From: Hibiscus mutabilis
Taxonomy: Eukaryota > Streptophyta > Magnoliopsida > Malvales > Malvaceae
NCBI GenBank assembly: GCA_019671005.1
Contig: JAGYYJ010000676.1
Span: forward strand, 1 to 64,000
Length of the DNA: 64,000 nt
Direction of reading: 5' to 3'
Both the position numbers and the translations under genes were made by a program. Under the pieces are notes generated by a model, which was given only the letters and a program-made list of their open reading frames with translations, ran no database searches and was not told the origin of the DNA. Below, piece by piece: positions 26,101-37,161 of this stretch (position 1 is the first letter of the stretch; every line of letters starts with the position of its first letter).

Positions 26101-27036
26101 GGACATAACTGGATCAGATAGTGGTTTTCTGTCTGAAGACCACAATCCTGAAGCTGGAGAGAATACAGACAGAAAGCCATTTGTAAGACTGGTTCAAAAT
26201 CCGCATTACCACCATCTACTTGTAATCAACATTTGTTCAACTTTGAAAATATTAGAAATGATAAGCCATTAGAAGCATCATCTTTTTTGGAACTTCACGT
26301 TCACAAGAAAAGTTTAAAAACAAGTCACCAGCATGTAGTGTTTCTTTAAGCATGACATCAACATTGACTTATTTATGCAAAGAATGTGACAAAAATAGTA
26401 AGCAAATTATTAAAATGACTTAAGATTCATTGGATTCCACAGAATGTGAAATAAAGCAGACACAGTTAACAAACGGGCTTTATTTTTTTATTATTCCAAA
26501 CTCAAATAAAATAGTGGAAAAGTTAACCCTTCACAAGATAATTCAGGAATGGTAAATATAAACAATTCATTTCTTTTTTATATTTCACATTTCTACCTTC
26601 AAGTCAACTACAAGATTAGCACTCCAATAGGCAGTAGAGGCAAACTACAACTTAGGCTTCCTAATTGACATCCTATAACACGGAACTGAAGCATGACACT
26701 TGCAACATGCTGATTCACACAGGCTACGACAGCATCTGTTACTATTTACCAAAATGAACCTAATATCTTAATGCAAAACCTAACATAGGTTTATACAAGA
26801 CATTTGCATCCAAATGCTTGAATATTACACAAAATACTAACAGTGTAAGAAATGTAAAACAAAACAAAAAAAAAAGTACCTTCATTGTTGCTTGATTCAG
26901 ATTCAGACTTCTCCTCAAACCCGAGAGCTGTATCAAAATTCTTCTCAATATTCTTCACGCTCTCTTGGAATTTATTGACTGCCCCGGCAAGATCAGGAAA
27001 GTTCCCTAAGGATACCTTCCCGCTGAACCAAGCCAT
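11110..27036 (-). CDS. GC5: Golgin candidate 5 (TMF-like Golgi coiled-coil tether), 19 coding exons
   Basis: Exons, in transcript order: 27036-26880, 26153-25258, 24727-24656, 23489-23415, 19983-19869, 19351-19290, 19178-19131, 18403-18119, 18031-17972, 17865-17782, 13386-13321, 13220-13122, 13038-12820, 12479-12365, 12294-12074, 11906-11847, 11748-11635, 11313-11239, 11148-11110. Together they give 953 codons plus stop, close to the ~956 residues of the Arabidopsis protein. The N-terminus MAWFSGKVSLGNFPDLAGAV is diagnostic. Residues ~60-335 are acidic and Ser/Glu-rich; ~335-945 are coiled coil with the TMF-type DNA/Rab-binding C-terminal region (LEELRADIVDLKEMYREQV). Known role of the family: tethering at the Golgi rim, with Rab6-type GTPase binding. 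All phases agree. Intron 7 uses a GC donor; intron 10 contains a copia element; intron 4 is 3.4 kb. Confidence 0.95.
13417..13637 (+). repeat. 5' LTR of the copia element
   Basis: 221 bp, TG...CA. It is shorter than the 3' copy because it has fewer repeats of the internal motif TCTAATGTAAGTAGGACTAG. Confidence 0.9.
13676..13878 (+). pseudogene. copia gag remnant with CCHC zinc knuckle
   Basis: Opens with MDNSLKFIEQ and carries CQYCKKMGHLKEQC, a C-x2-C-x4-H-x4-C nucleocapsid knuckle. It ends at a TGA after only 67 codons, so most of the normal gag is missing. Sequence between it and the protease is frame-broken. Confidence 0.8.
14080..17450 (+). pseudogene. copia pol remnant: protease, integrase, reverse transcriptase, RNase H
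   Basis: The protease motif WIIDSGASDQMTG lies near 14095. The GAG-pre-integrase zinc region (MLWHFRLGHPS ... CHIC) covers 14395-14700. Integrase core pieces run to about 15290, broken by stops. The RT domain starts near 15940 (WKRAVEEEIEALEKNETW) and is interrupted by a TGA at 16221-16223, where the family has Trp. A long intact frame then runs 16284-17450 with YVDDLILTGD and the RNase H segment TSGYCSFIWG / SSSAKAEYRAL. The 3' third is well preserved and the 5' part strongly decayed. Confidence 0.9.
17458..17709 (+). repeat. 3' LTR of the copia element
   Basis: 252 bp. It matches the 5' LTR apart from extra copies of a ~20 bp TCTAATGTAAGTAGGACTAG unit in its middle, and ends TTCTCTTCA before the duplicated TATCC. 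Confidence 0.9.
19129..19131 (-). other. Non-canonical GC splice donor of golgin intron 7
   Basis: Exon 7 codes IRELEEEKKGLNTKLQ and ends CTTCAG; the next minus-strand bases are GCAAGTGATT. The following exon (VEENKVESIK) starts after a normal TTTCAG. Phase and family alignment both require this junction, giving a GC-AG intron with an otherwise strong donor (CAG|GCAAGT). Confidence 0.85.
20570..20968. repeat. hAT-like MITE in golgin intron 4
   Basis: The left end reads ATTAGGGGTGTGCATTGG and the right end GCTAACCCCTAAT, which are inverted relatives. Subterminal GGTTTGGTTT and AAACCGAAC words are typical of plant hAT-derived MITEs. About 400 bp, no coding capacity. Confidence 0.6.
21170..22440. 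repeat. Pair of ~250 bp direct repeats in golgin intron 4, possible short LTR-type element
   Basis: The segments ~21170-21430 and ~22145-22440 share long blocks. Each has CAATGAACAATA near its start, ATTATTCTTCTTAATCAA, then TATACTTTTATCTATAATTT, then TCCCTAATTTAAATAAGACT, and ends in ACTCTAACACTTCTTGG-like sequence. About 700 bp of non-coding DNA lies between. This could be a terminal-repeat retrotransposon in miniature or a local duplication; no primer site or target duplication was confirmed. Confidence 0.4.
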
Positions 27037-27700
27037 CCTTTTTTTAACTATATATATCTAAAACAACTCGATCTGAAAACTCAAATCCACCGATCCAAGC
27101 ACATTAGAAACCCTACATTGACATACCACAAATAATTTGATTAAAATAAAAATACCATGATCCAACTTGTTCAAATCAGAAACCAACAAGATCTAAATCC
27201 AAACTTGCATACCAGGGAAGAATTACGAATTAACGATCCATTCAAAAGAATATGAACACTGAGAAATTGAGAAACTGAACGTGATAAAAGAAAAGGGGAA
27301 ATTTGAAGAAAAAACCACGAAAAATCGCTGTGGTGATTAATTAAATTCATCGTCATAACTCATAAGTGAAAGATACGTCATAACTAATAAGAATACGCAA
27401 TTAAATCGATTCGAGATTCAAAGATAAACATATATATATAATCCAACGAAAACACGAGATTCAAATTATCGGGAGGAAAAGAAGCATGAGTGAGAAATGG
27501 AACCTGATAGTAAATGCGTGAGATTCCGATAACAGAAGAGTTTGGTTTATAGAGTGAAAGAGAAGCTCGGTGGATCGAGGAAAGAAATGAGGTCGATCTA
27601 CCTTTTTGCTTCTTTCTTCTTCCCTTTTGGGTGGATGAAGATGAATGATTCGAGGCAGTACGCCGTCGTTTCCCCGGACTGAAATTTTAACAGCAGATAG
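27037..27700 (-). promoter_or_regulatory. 5' leader and promoter-side region of the golgin gene
   Basis: No competing coding sequence. The leader likely contains an intron, because the region next to the ATG is AT-rich with intron-like character while 27590-27690 (minus-strand purine/CT-rich, GC-richer) looks like exon 1 of the transcript. This is inference from composition only. Confidence 0.35.
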
Positions 27701-27715
27701 CAATAATTTTAGATA

Positions 27716-28272
27716 AAACTTTGATATACTGTCTGTGTAAAATTTATTTTATATAGGTCTGTATTTTTGCCTTACAAAATATAAATTTTAAATTCATATC
27801 TTAACACTCTGAATTCTAATCCTAACACCCTAAACTCTAAACCTTAAATTTTAAATCCTAACCTTAAATTTTAAATTCTAAACCCCTAACATTTAAACCC
27901 TAAACTACAATCCTAACCCCTAAAATTAAAAGATTTTGTTTCCGCAAATATATAAATTTTAGAGATTAAGGATTTAATTCAAGGTCCACAGTATAGGAGT
28001 TTAAGTTGACGTGCTTATAATTTTGGGATTGCGTTTTGAATTTAAAGTTTAGGGTTAGAATTTAGGTGTTATAGTTAAAAACTTAAAATTCTACCATATT
28101 ACGCTAAAACCTAAACTCTAACATTTAAATCTTATACCCTAACACTAAACCCTAAATTCTAACCACATACTCTAAATTTTAAACCCCTAAACTATAAATC
28201 CTAAAGTGAATCTCTAATCCCTGAAATTAGAGCGCTTAACAAAATATTTCTACTGCCAGTGTATCATATATT
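27716..28272. repeat. Inverted-repeat element with telomere-like CCCTAA core (copy 1)
   Basis: The left end GATATACTGTCTGTGTAAAA and the right end TTTCTACTGCCAGTGTATCA are inverted copies of a consensus near TGCACTGRCAGTGNAAA. Between them lie many degenerate CCCTAAA / TTTAGGG words in both orientations. A related element sits at 61845-62177. No coding capacity. Confidence 0.6.
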
Positions 28273-28329
28273 TTTACTAATTTTAGATGCCTAACCTTTT
28301 TTTTGGTTAAAATTATACTGTTACAATTT

Positions 28330-28960
28330 TAAGTGTTTAGTGATTAAAAATTATTTAAGAAAAATTTTACATCCGACTAATGCTTAATACATAATAATAG
28401 TTTTGTTTTTAATTTAAAAAACAAAAAAAATAATTTTTTAGAAAAATTCAAAATTTTTTAGAATTTATAAAACAACCCTTGAATTCCTAAAATATCTCAA
28501 ACCCAAACTTTAACATCATCGCCGCTTTTCCGTCATTCATTGTTTTTTGGTTCACCTTTCGGTCGTCAGACTTTGTCGATCATTTTTTTAACATGAAGAT
28601 ATTAGAAAACAACAGACGACGTGTCAGACGAACATCGATTTTATGTTTGTCGTTCGACATTCGGCTGGCAAATTATTTTTTATTTTTTGATGACTCTATG
28701 TCAAGAAAAATGACCGATTAGGTCTGACGACCGAAAGAATAAATTTAGAGATGACGATTGGTGACATAAGCAGTGGCGATTTGATGTTTGAAGTTTACGA
28801 TATTTTAAGTATTTAAGGCATGTTTCGTGAAAATCGGAGAATTTCTGAATTTTTTAAAAATTAAAAATTTTAAGATTTTTTAAATTACAAAAATATAATT
28901 ATCGTTATGTGTCAAGTATTAATTTAATAATAAATTTTTTTAAAACATCCTGCTAGATCC
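28330..28960. repeat. Possible MITE with long degenerate inverted ends
   Basis: Sequence around 28370-28430 (CTAATGCTTAATACATAATA then TTTTAATTTAAAAAA) is loosely matched, in inverse, by 28880-28940 (TTATGTGTCAAGTATTAATT). The middle is AT-rich with a few GC-richer islands and no open frame of note. The call rests on imperfect symmetry only. Confidence 0.4.
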
Positions 28961-28969
28961 ATACAGGTT

Positions 28970-29363
28970 TATATTAACCTAAGATTATTTATTTACTCAA
29001 CGAACTAACCGGTGACACCTGATTATGGTGCAAGATTGAAGCTAGCTAATGTCTTTCATCTACTTAAGACTAGAAAAGTCTGCTCAGGATTTGGCAATTA
29101 TAGCAGAAGCTGCAGTGTTAGCTCAAGCTGCCAATCTTTTCGCAGGTAGATGATGCTCTTATGTTCCCCTTTTGTTATCTTCTCCGCGTTTCCGGGACAA
29201 AAGTCGGTTCTCATCAGGCCAATGATGTTAGAGCAGTCCCTCCCGCAGCTGAAGACAAGAACTGAAGTTAAGCTTAACATGATGCTGAGCTGCTGGCGGC
29301 AATAATCATCCCAAAGCTCATGATATAGACAAACGTTTGCACCTTCATCAGTGCTAATGATAT
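28970..29363 (-). other. Short unrecognised reading frames, possible decayed small-protein gene
   Basis: On the minus strand an ATG at 29346-29348 opens a secretory-signal-like stretch (MKVQTFVYIMSFGMIIAASS) that soon hits a TAA. Another frame continues as a Cys-containing segment (FSCGRDCSNIIGLMRTDFC) to about 29098. I do not recognise the family. It may be a frameshifted small secreted protein or chance. It abuts the Tat element at 29364. Confidence 0.2.
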
Positions 29364-31947
29364 TGTAACAACGGAGTTGCTACCGGTCCCTTTTATTGTA
29401 TTAGGCGGACCGAAAACTTAAAAACAAACCAGAAATTACGAAATCTCAAGAGTTCGGGAGCACGATTACGTATGGGGAAGGATTAGCACCCCACAACTCC
29501 CGTAAAAACGGAACTTACTTGATCGCTAATATTTTTTTCATAATCTGGATGCATGCATGCAGGGATTAATACAAAAATCCCTAAGTTCTAAAATTGGATA
29601 GAATTCGCTCACGGCTGAAAAAATTCAAATCAATTTAGACGCAGAGGAATTAAGACATTAATCTTTAAAATTCGAAAATGTACTTTCGCATAGGAGTTTC
29701 GGTCTTTCCCACAATAGCTAGGGGAAGACGGATTAACCCTATTTGAAAATACACCTCGTTTTCATTGTGCAAAGAAAACCCTTTTTAAATGATTGTTTTA
29801 TTTGTTCTTTTCATCATTTTTGTTTCTAACCCTAAAGCCAATTATTAAGTGATTAAAGTGATTATTCCTGAAAGGCTCTATTGGACAAATTTTTAAAAAA
29901 TATATAATTAATGATCTAAGGAAATTACCAAGTTAATTAAAAATATATTATTTAAAAGAAGAACTTAGACTTAAGGATTCATTTACTAAACATTATTAAG
30001 GAATGAAAAGTGATAAGTAGCTAAAATGGTCATTGTTTCATATTTAATTGTGTCTCTAATGATTTGAATATGATGCTGATCTGGGCTTTATTATGTGTTT
30101 TTTGTACAGGTCCTTAATTCTGAAAAACACGCTGAAAAGAGGCAAAATTCTACAAATTTTAGCTAGAGTCAAGACTGGACGCCACATCAGCAATTCTAGA
30201 AGATGTCGTTAGCAGCGTTGATAGCTTATCAGCCGATAGCTTATCAATCGGATTTAAATTTAAACTTGGAATTATCTTTTGTTTAGGATTAAAATTTGAA
30301 TTTTATTTTGATATTTATCTTTTATCTTTTTAGGTAATTTTTAGGGTTTTTAGAAACTATAAATACCCCTTTGGGGTATGCTATCAATCATCTCTTGTTC
30401 TTAGCTTGTTTTTACTTTTAAAGCTTATAAAATTTTCTCTCTTTTACGTTCTTATTCTTTTAGTTTTTTAACTTTATTTTAAAATTATGTTAAGTATGAT
30501 TTCTTCCATAATCATGCTTAGCTAAATTTTCTAATTAGCCAAAGGCTTAAAGCGAAGCTTCAATTCACCTTGTGAGAATTAAAAGCACTCAACAACTTCA
30601 TTTTACATTCTCAATTTTCTGAAAACTTAGATCTGCAATCGGCCTTTCTATTAAAATCTTTTCGCTTTCTTTTCAAAAAGTGCACATTGACTTGATTGTT
30701 GTTCAGATTTATAGTTGGAAGGAAGGATCGGCTTGTAGCAAATTCGACTTCCTATGAACACACTTAGCGACGAATTCGTAAGGGAAATTGAGATCCGATT
30801 CAATTCTCATCGAGACAACATAATCTGAGTCGGATTTTTTAAAATTCTAAAACTATTTTATTCTAACGGCGATAGTCATGGTTAGTCTAACCAGAAAACT
30901 GGAATCTAAAAATTGATTTTAGATTGTCGATATACTGGAGAGAAAAACAACTTACAAGGGTTGGGCCTTGTAGACTGTAACCGGTATGTATCCGGAGTAA
31001 AAATCATTTTTCGATGATCATTTGAATTGAAGCGAAGCAAAGCTTAAGGCTAATTAATTAAATTAATTCACTCTTCAAAATTTACTTCCATCGTTTTCAC
31101 TTTTTCTCTACAGTTATTTTTAGCTTTCTTGCTCAAACCCCCCTCATTCACTATATTGCCTCGCAACAGTCAGAATCAAAACCTTCAGATATCAGAAGCT
31201 TCGAAGTCCCTGTGGACTGACACCTTCTTCTCTATACTACGTCTTATTTATTTAATGTGAGATTTAGGCTTAAATTATTTGATAGACTACGACGCTTGTC
31301 AAAAAGAAATTAATCTTACTCTATACCCTTATATATATTAATTAACCTAAGGTATATACATATATTTCAAAAAGGTGACAAAATTTTAATTCATGAAACA
31401 AATTATTAAAGATTATATAAATTTCTATATCTTGCATTTTAAATTGGGTGTTTTAAAGAAAAATGAGCAAACAAATTAAACATAAAAAGGATCAAATTGC
31501 AGGAAAATCAAAACTGAAGAATGAAATTAAAATGAAAAGGAATAAAGTGTAAGAAAGCAAATAGTGATGGAAGAAGTAGAAGACTGCTGAAAGAAGGGTG
31601 CGGGTCGTGATCTGGGTCGGTTCAGTTCTGGGCTGCTCCAACGGGTCGAGTATATAACTTAAAAATCAGAAACATAACTCATTTGTTTCATTTTTCTCCC
31701 AAATGGATCAAACACCAGTCTTCAAAATCCTCTGAAAACCTTCAATGGTGTTCTTCATTGGATGAAGAACACCGTCGTGTTCTCCAAGTTTCAGTGGTGG
31801 TTCGCGGCGCTCATCCACGTCGGCCGATGTGGCTTTCGGCCCACAAAGAACTTTCGGCGACTGCTTCCTTAAGTTTTGGCTCCCAAATTCAATGGCGACG
31901 GTGGCTCGGTTCTCTAGCAATGGCTTCAGCCTCATTCGATTGGTAAA
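29364..31947 (-). repeat. 3' LTR of the Tat element, interrupted by a solo LTR
   Basis: The portions 29364-30010 and 31307-31947 match 38571-39204 and 39205-39840 closely, including the motif TGGATGCATGCATGCAGGGA. The extra 30011-31306 is a nested insertion plus its target duplication. A TC-rich block at 32288-32310 (purine tract on the minus strand) may mark the true U3 start near 32287. Confidence 0.8.
30006..31306 (+). mobile_element. Nested solo LTR with perfect AAAAG target duplication
   Basis: The insert 30011-31301 (1291 bp) begins TGATAAGTAG and ends GCTTGTCA, and is flanked on both sides by AAAAG (30006-30010, 31302-31306). The homologous LTR at 39.2 kb lacks it and has a single AAAAG at the site, so the empty allele is visible in the same window. 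Inside are a TATA-like ACTATAAATACC near 30357 and the CCCTGTGGACTGACACC segment typical of plant gypsy LTR 3' ends. No internal region remains, consistent with LTR-LTR recombination. Confidence 0.9.
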
Positions 31948-32429
31948 CTCGCGCCACTCTTTCACTCTTTCAAACTGAAATGCATTAAAATTCATGTTCT
32001 TCTTTAAGTCACGTTCAGAGTAATGTTCAAAAATCTCTTATGTTGTATGAATGCAAAGCCATAGGGTCCCATTTCAATGTGCCAAAAAAGGGTTCAAAAG
32101 AAAAGTTCTAGAGATTGAAAGGTGATCAACAAGAGGAGGGACGAAGTGTCCAAATATCAAAGACTGAAGTGCTATGAGTCAATCCCTCAATAGTTTTTTC
32201 CGAACATTCAAGCCCCCCTTTACGGGTTTTCAACTTGAATTCATCCTATTTCCAAGATGCCATTTTCGAGTTTTCATCTTGGACTTTCATTTTTTTTCTT
32301 TTTTTAAGCATAATGGCGTTTGACCGAATCTAAATTCACGGGGTTTTCTAGTTCATTCCCGTCCATCTCAACCAAAATTAAGGCTCCTCTAGAAAATGCC
32401 TTGGCTACCACATAGGGCCCTTCCCAATT

Positions 32430-35400
32430 AGGTGCCCACTTTCCTCGAGAATCTTTTTAAATTGGCAGCTTCTTTCTTAGAACAAGGTCACCCTCTTGGA
32501 ATTCTCTCGGGTGAATTTTCTTGTTGTAAGCTCGTATCATTCACGGGTTTTCAACTGATCATGTCGTGCATGAACCCATTCCACCTCATCCAATTTTGCT
32601 TTCATCAAAACACAGAGTGAAGGAATCTCGACTTCAATTGGTAGCACGACTTCTATACCATAGACCAAGGAAAAAGGTTTTACCCTTGTAGATGTTCGTA
32701 TGGCCGTTCGGTAGGCATATAGTGCAAATGACAACTTTTCATACCAGTCCTTGTAAGTGTCCATCATTTTTTCAGATTATTTTCTTGATATTTTTATTAG
32801 CAGCCTCTACTGCCCCATTCATCTTTGGACGATAAGTCACTAAATTATGATGCTTAATTTGGAATTGCTCAAAAATTGCAGCTATCATTTTGTTAAATTT
32901 AAGTCGTTGCCAGTGATAATGCTTTCAGGCAGTCCATAACAGTAGATAATCTCCTTCTTAAGGAACTTAGAAATGGTAGGTCTAGTGACATTTACATAGG
33001 ATGCCGCTTTAACCTATTTGGTGAAATAATCGATGGCCACCAAAATAAATCTATGTCCATTGGAGGCTTTGGGGTAAATCTGCCCAATCACATCTATGCC
33101 GCATCTCAAGAAGGGCCATGGTGGGGTCATCACATGAAGAGATTATCGTGAAGCGTGTATCTTATCAGAATAGATTTGACACTTATGGCATTTTTGGGCA
33201 TAATTGATGCAGTCTCTCTCCATGGTAGACCAGTAATAGCCTAGTCGCATGATTCACCTAGCCATGGTAAACCCACTAGGATGAGTCACGCATACTCCTT
33301 CATGAACTTCCTCAAGGATAGATTGGGCCTCTTTGGCGCCTACACATCTCAACAGAACTTGATCTCGGCTCTTTTTACACAGGGTTTCTCCATCCAAAAC
33401 ATATCATGCAACCATTCTTCGAATGGTTCTTTTGTCATCTTTAGTTGCTTGAGCTGGATACTCCTAAAACTTGATGTACTGTAATATGTCATGGTACCAT
33501 GATAGACCATCTTTCTCCTTTTCTACATTGTAACAATGTGCAGGCAGTTCTAAAACCTGGATTTGTACTGAAATTATTTTTGTATATTCACTTGCTTTAA
33601 AGGCTGCTGACAACGTGGCCAACGCATCTGCCATTTGGTTTTCTTCCCTCGGGAGGTAATTGAAGGTAATTTCCTTAAATTCTTTGATTAATTTGATGAC
33701 TAGTTTCTGATACTCAATTAATTTTGAATCCTTCGTTTCTCATTCCTCACGGATTTGTTAGATGACCAGGGCTGAGTCTCTGTAGAATTTTAAGACCCTG
33801 ACATTTTTTATCTATTGCCGCTCGCAATCCCATGATACAGGCTTCATACTCTGCCATATTGTTGGTACAAAAAAACTTCAGGCGACTTGTGCATGGGTAG
33901 TGATCACCCTCTAGAGAAACCAGAACATTCTCAATACCACGGCCCAAAGCATTAGAGGCCCCATCAAAGTTAAGAACCCACTGGTTGTTTTCGATCGTGA
34001 CACATATCAAGTTTTCATCTGGAAAATCAAACTTCAAGGCTTTATAATCGTCGGAGACGCGATTCCCTAAAAAGTCTGCTATGGAGCTTCCTTTCACTGG
34101 TTTTTAACTAACGTATTGAATGCCAAATTCTATTAGCAGCATTTACCAGCGAATTACTCTTCCCGATAAAGTCGGTGCTTCCATCATAAATTTTAACGGA
34201 TCAAGCTTAGATATCAATCACGTGGTGTGGTATAAAATGTATTGCATGAGCATTTTTAGTGCCCAAACCAGAGCATAACGCATCTTCTCGATATGAGGAT
34301 ACCTTGATTCATAATCTGTGAATTTCTTGCTCAAGTAATAGATTGCCCTTTCTTTTTGACCCGTCTCCTCATGCTGCCCCAACACACATCCCAATAAATT
34401 ATCTTGTATGGACAAATATAGGATTAAGGGCCTTCCTAGGACTGATGGCACTAATACCGGTGGATTTGTCAACTATTTCTTAATTTGCTCAAAGGCTATT
34501 TGGCATTCTTCATTCCACTGTTCGATATTTTCCTTCTTGAGTAGTCTGAACATGGGGCTACATTTTTCTGTCAGTTGGGAGATTAATCTGGCAATATAAT
34601 TGAGCCTACCTAGGAAACCCCGAACTTCTTTTTACGTTTGCGGATGTGGAAGCTGTTGTATTGCTTTCACTTTGTCAGGTCTACCTCTATCCCTTTTTCA
34701 TTCACTATGAAGCTTAAGAGCTTTCCTGAAGTTACCCCGAAGTACATTTGTTGGGGTTAAGTTTGAATTGAAATTTTCTCAATCTTTTGAAGAGCTTCTC
34801 TAGATTCACAATGTGCTCTTCTTCTGTTCGCGATTTGGCAATCATGTTGTCACATATACCTCGATCTCTTGATGAATCATGTCGTGAAACAAGTTCACCA
34901 CGGTCCTTTGATAAGTTGCCCCCAACATTTTTTAATCTGAAGGGCATTACCTTATAACAAAAGGTGCCTCATTGTGTCACGAACACAGTCTTTTCCAGGT
35001 CTTTGGGGCACATCTTGATTTGATTGTAGCTAGAGAAACCATCCATAAAAGAGAATAGGGAATGGCCAGCGGTATTATCTACCAAGGTATCAATGTGTGG
35101 AAGTGGGAAGTTGTCTTTTGGGCTTGCTCGGTTGAGGTCTCTATAATCAACACACATGCGAACTTTCACATCTTTCTTTGAGACTGGAACAATGTTTGCC
35201 ACCCACTCAGGATATCGGGTTTCTTGTAGGAAACCTGTGTTATATTGCTTTTTCACCTCATCCTTGATCTTCAGGAGCATATCAGTCTTCATTCTTCATA
35301 GTTTTTGTTGCACTAGTCGACACCCTAATTTTATAGGCAAGCGATCAACCACAATGTCTGTATCCAACCCAGGCATATCTTGGTATGACCAGACAAACAC

Positions 35401-36160
35401 GTATTTATAATTGTGCAAGAGTTTGACCAAACTCTGTCGGGTTTGTGCAGTGATCATACTGCCAATCTTCACTTTGTGTCTTCCTTCTTCAGTCTCAAAG
35501 TTCAAAATTTCCAACTGTTCTTTGTGGGGAATAATCTTTTTCTCTTCACTTTTCATCATTCGGGGGAGATCTTTTGGGATACCAACCTTAACCTCATTAT
35601 CAGGATCATCGCATCCTTTTGGGCATATAGGTGGCTCAAAATCAACCCTCGATTTGGACTTAATATCACTTACGTCATTGATTTCTAAGACTCTAAAAGA
35701 AATTTAAAAACTACATGAAGTTCTTATGCAGTTCAATTATTAAGCTCATCACATGGGCGAATCATTGGCAGATATCCACCCTCTTCTTCTTGCCCTTCCA
35801 GTACCACATTAATCCTCAACTTGCCAAACATCTCTGTAATTCATCCTCCTCATTTTTTTTCTTGGGTCAAGTCGTGGGTTCACAAATCCTCATGAGGTAA
35901 AGGTGAAATTAACGGGTGGAAACGTCATCGGATCCCATGCGACATCCTCCCATTTGAGCTTACTTTTCCTTCTTTCTTGGTTTTTCATTATGGAAGCCCT
36001 TCTCTGAGCCACGCTGGGCTTAAACCCTAACCCGAATATATCTCTCTTTTCAATAATAGTTATAGGGTACAACCTACCCTAGTGATGCTTTCCAAATCTT
36101 TTTTCTGCTTCAGCACCCTTACCTAAAGTTTCTTTCACTTGCATCATCGCGCACTTTGTT
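32430..36160 (-). pseudogene. Tat-type pol remnant: RT, RNase H, archaeal-type RNase H, integrase
   Basis: From high to low coordinate: a G-patch-like start (MQVKETLGKGAEAEKRFGKH) around 36150-36080; a stretch with YVFVWSYQDMPGLD near 35400; RT with RMCVDYRDLNRASPKDNFPL (~35150) and the active-site region DNMIAKS (~34850); Ty3 RNase H (RAIYYLSKKFTDYESRY, ~34330); the second RNase H (WVLNFDGASN ... NNMAEYEACIMGL, ~33980-33830); integrase core (IYPKASNGHRFILVAIDYF, ~33050); and the integrase end with SFALYAYRTAIRTSTR (~32710). Stops and frameshifts break it in many places. The catalytic Asp pair is reduced to DN here. Confidence 0.88.
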
Positions 36161-36444
36161 CCGCATAATAAGTGCTACATAATTGTGCAAGTATACACGT
36201 CGCAAGTAATAAAATGATATGAGTATCGAGTATCGTCTCCACATGGATTGGTTTGGGCCACTTTGCTTAACTTACTGCGTTGGAAAAGAAAAATACAAGT
36301 AGGTGATTGTAGGAATTATAACTAATGGGTAAACTAAGAGCGTTAAACTAAAAGAATAGATGAAATCAAAAGAGAGTGAATAGTCCAGGTTATCGTGAGT
36401 TGAAGTGTGATAGCCGATTGATTCGTCGTGGTGATTGAGTAGCA

Positions 36445-36660
36445 GCCGGATTGCCAGGGCAATTCTGTTACGATTGCCTAGTCGATTGCCAGGGCAATTT
36501 GGTTACAATTGCTTGGTTGATTGCCAGGGTAATTCTACCGTGTTGCCTGGTCGGTTGCCAGGGCAATTCCCCCTCATTGTCTGATTAGATTGCCTGGGCA
36601 ATGCTCCCGCGATTGCCTGGGAAATTAAGTATGGGTCGATTGTCTGAGCAATTGAGCATT
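36445..36660. repeat. Tandem micro-palindromes GATTGCC-AG-GGCAATT
   Basis: About seven copies of a 14-16 bp inverted repeat (ATTGCC-AG-GGCAAT or the CTGG variant) occur at ~32-36 bp spacing. Stem pairs are often intact and loops are 2 bases. Lower copies are degenerate (GATTGCCTGGGAAATT, GATTGTCTGAGCAATT). Confidence 0.75.
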
Positions 36661-37134
36661 CACTTTCAAAGTTCGGCGAAGCGTTCTTCAATGGTTTCTT
36701 CTTATCCCTTAGTCGAAACTCTAGCTATTTGTGCATGTCTTGATAATACATCCTTGCGTGAATCAAGGGTGAACAACAATCAATCTTGTGCTCATCTTAG
36801 CCGTTGAAATCCTAAACTTATTCTTAAGCCGGATTAGTCTTCACCATCAATTGATTGAATAAAGACCATGCTCATTTGTTTCTTGAATCCAACTCTCCCG
36901 ATATTAGATAAATAGATAAAGTTACGAGATCTTCTCCTAATTCACTCGCAAACAAGATTGAGAACCAATAATGAACAAACCTTGAAAAATGAATTGCAAC
37001 TCAAAAACCTAAACAAAATCCAATTGTTTTTCACAACAACAAAACACAATAACCCCAACCAATCAAGTTAGTTCATGGTTGGGTTCAAAAGATATACAAA
37101 GAATAATCCCCAAACCATAAATTTAATGAAAACA

Positions 37135-37161
37135 AAAAAGAAGAAGAAGAAGAAGAAGAAA
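37135..37161 (+). repeat. GAA/AAG microsatellite
   Basis: Short uninterrupted AAG repeat of about eight units inside the LTR-like insert. Confidence 0.8.

Noticed and set aside
27780..28230. Interstitial telomere array
   Set aside because: CCCTAAA words are degenerate and change orientation inside a bounded inverted-repeat element, unlike a telomere remnant.
31683..31946. Plus-strand 87-codon frame and its near twin at 39664-39897
   Set aside because: Both lie in the paired LTRs of the Tat element (antisense to it) and are copies of one LTR segment, not host genes.
36445..36660. CRISPR-like spacing of short palindromic repeats
   Set aside because: This is a plant nuclear LTR. Spacers are not unique sequences of uniform length, and no cas genes exist.
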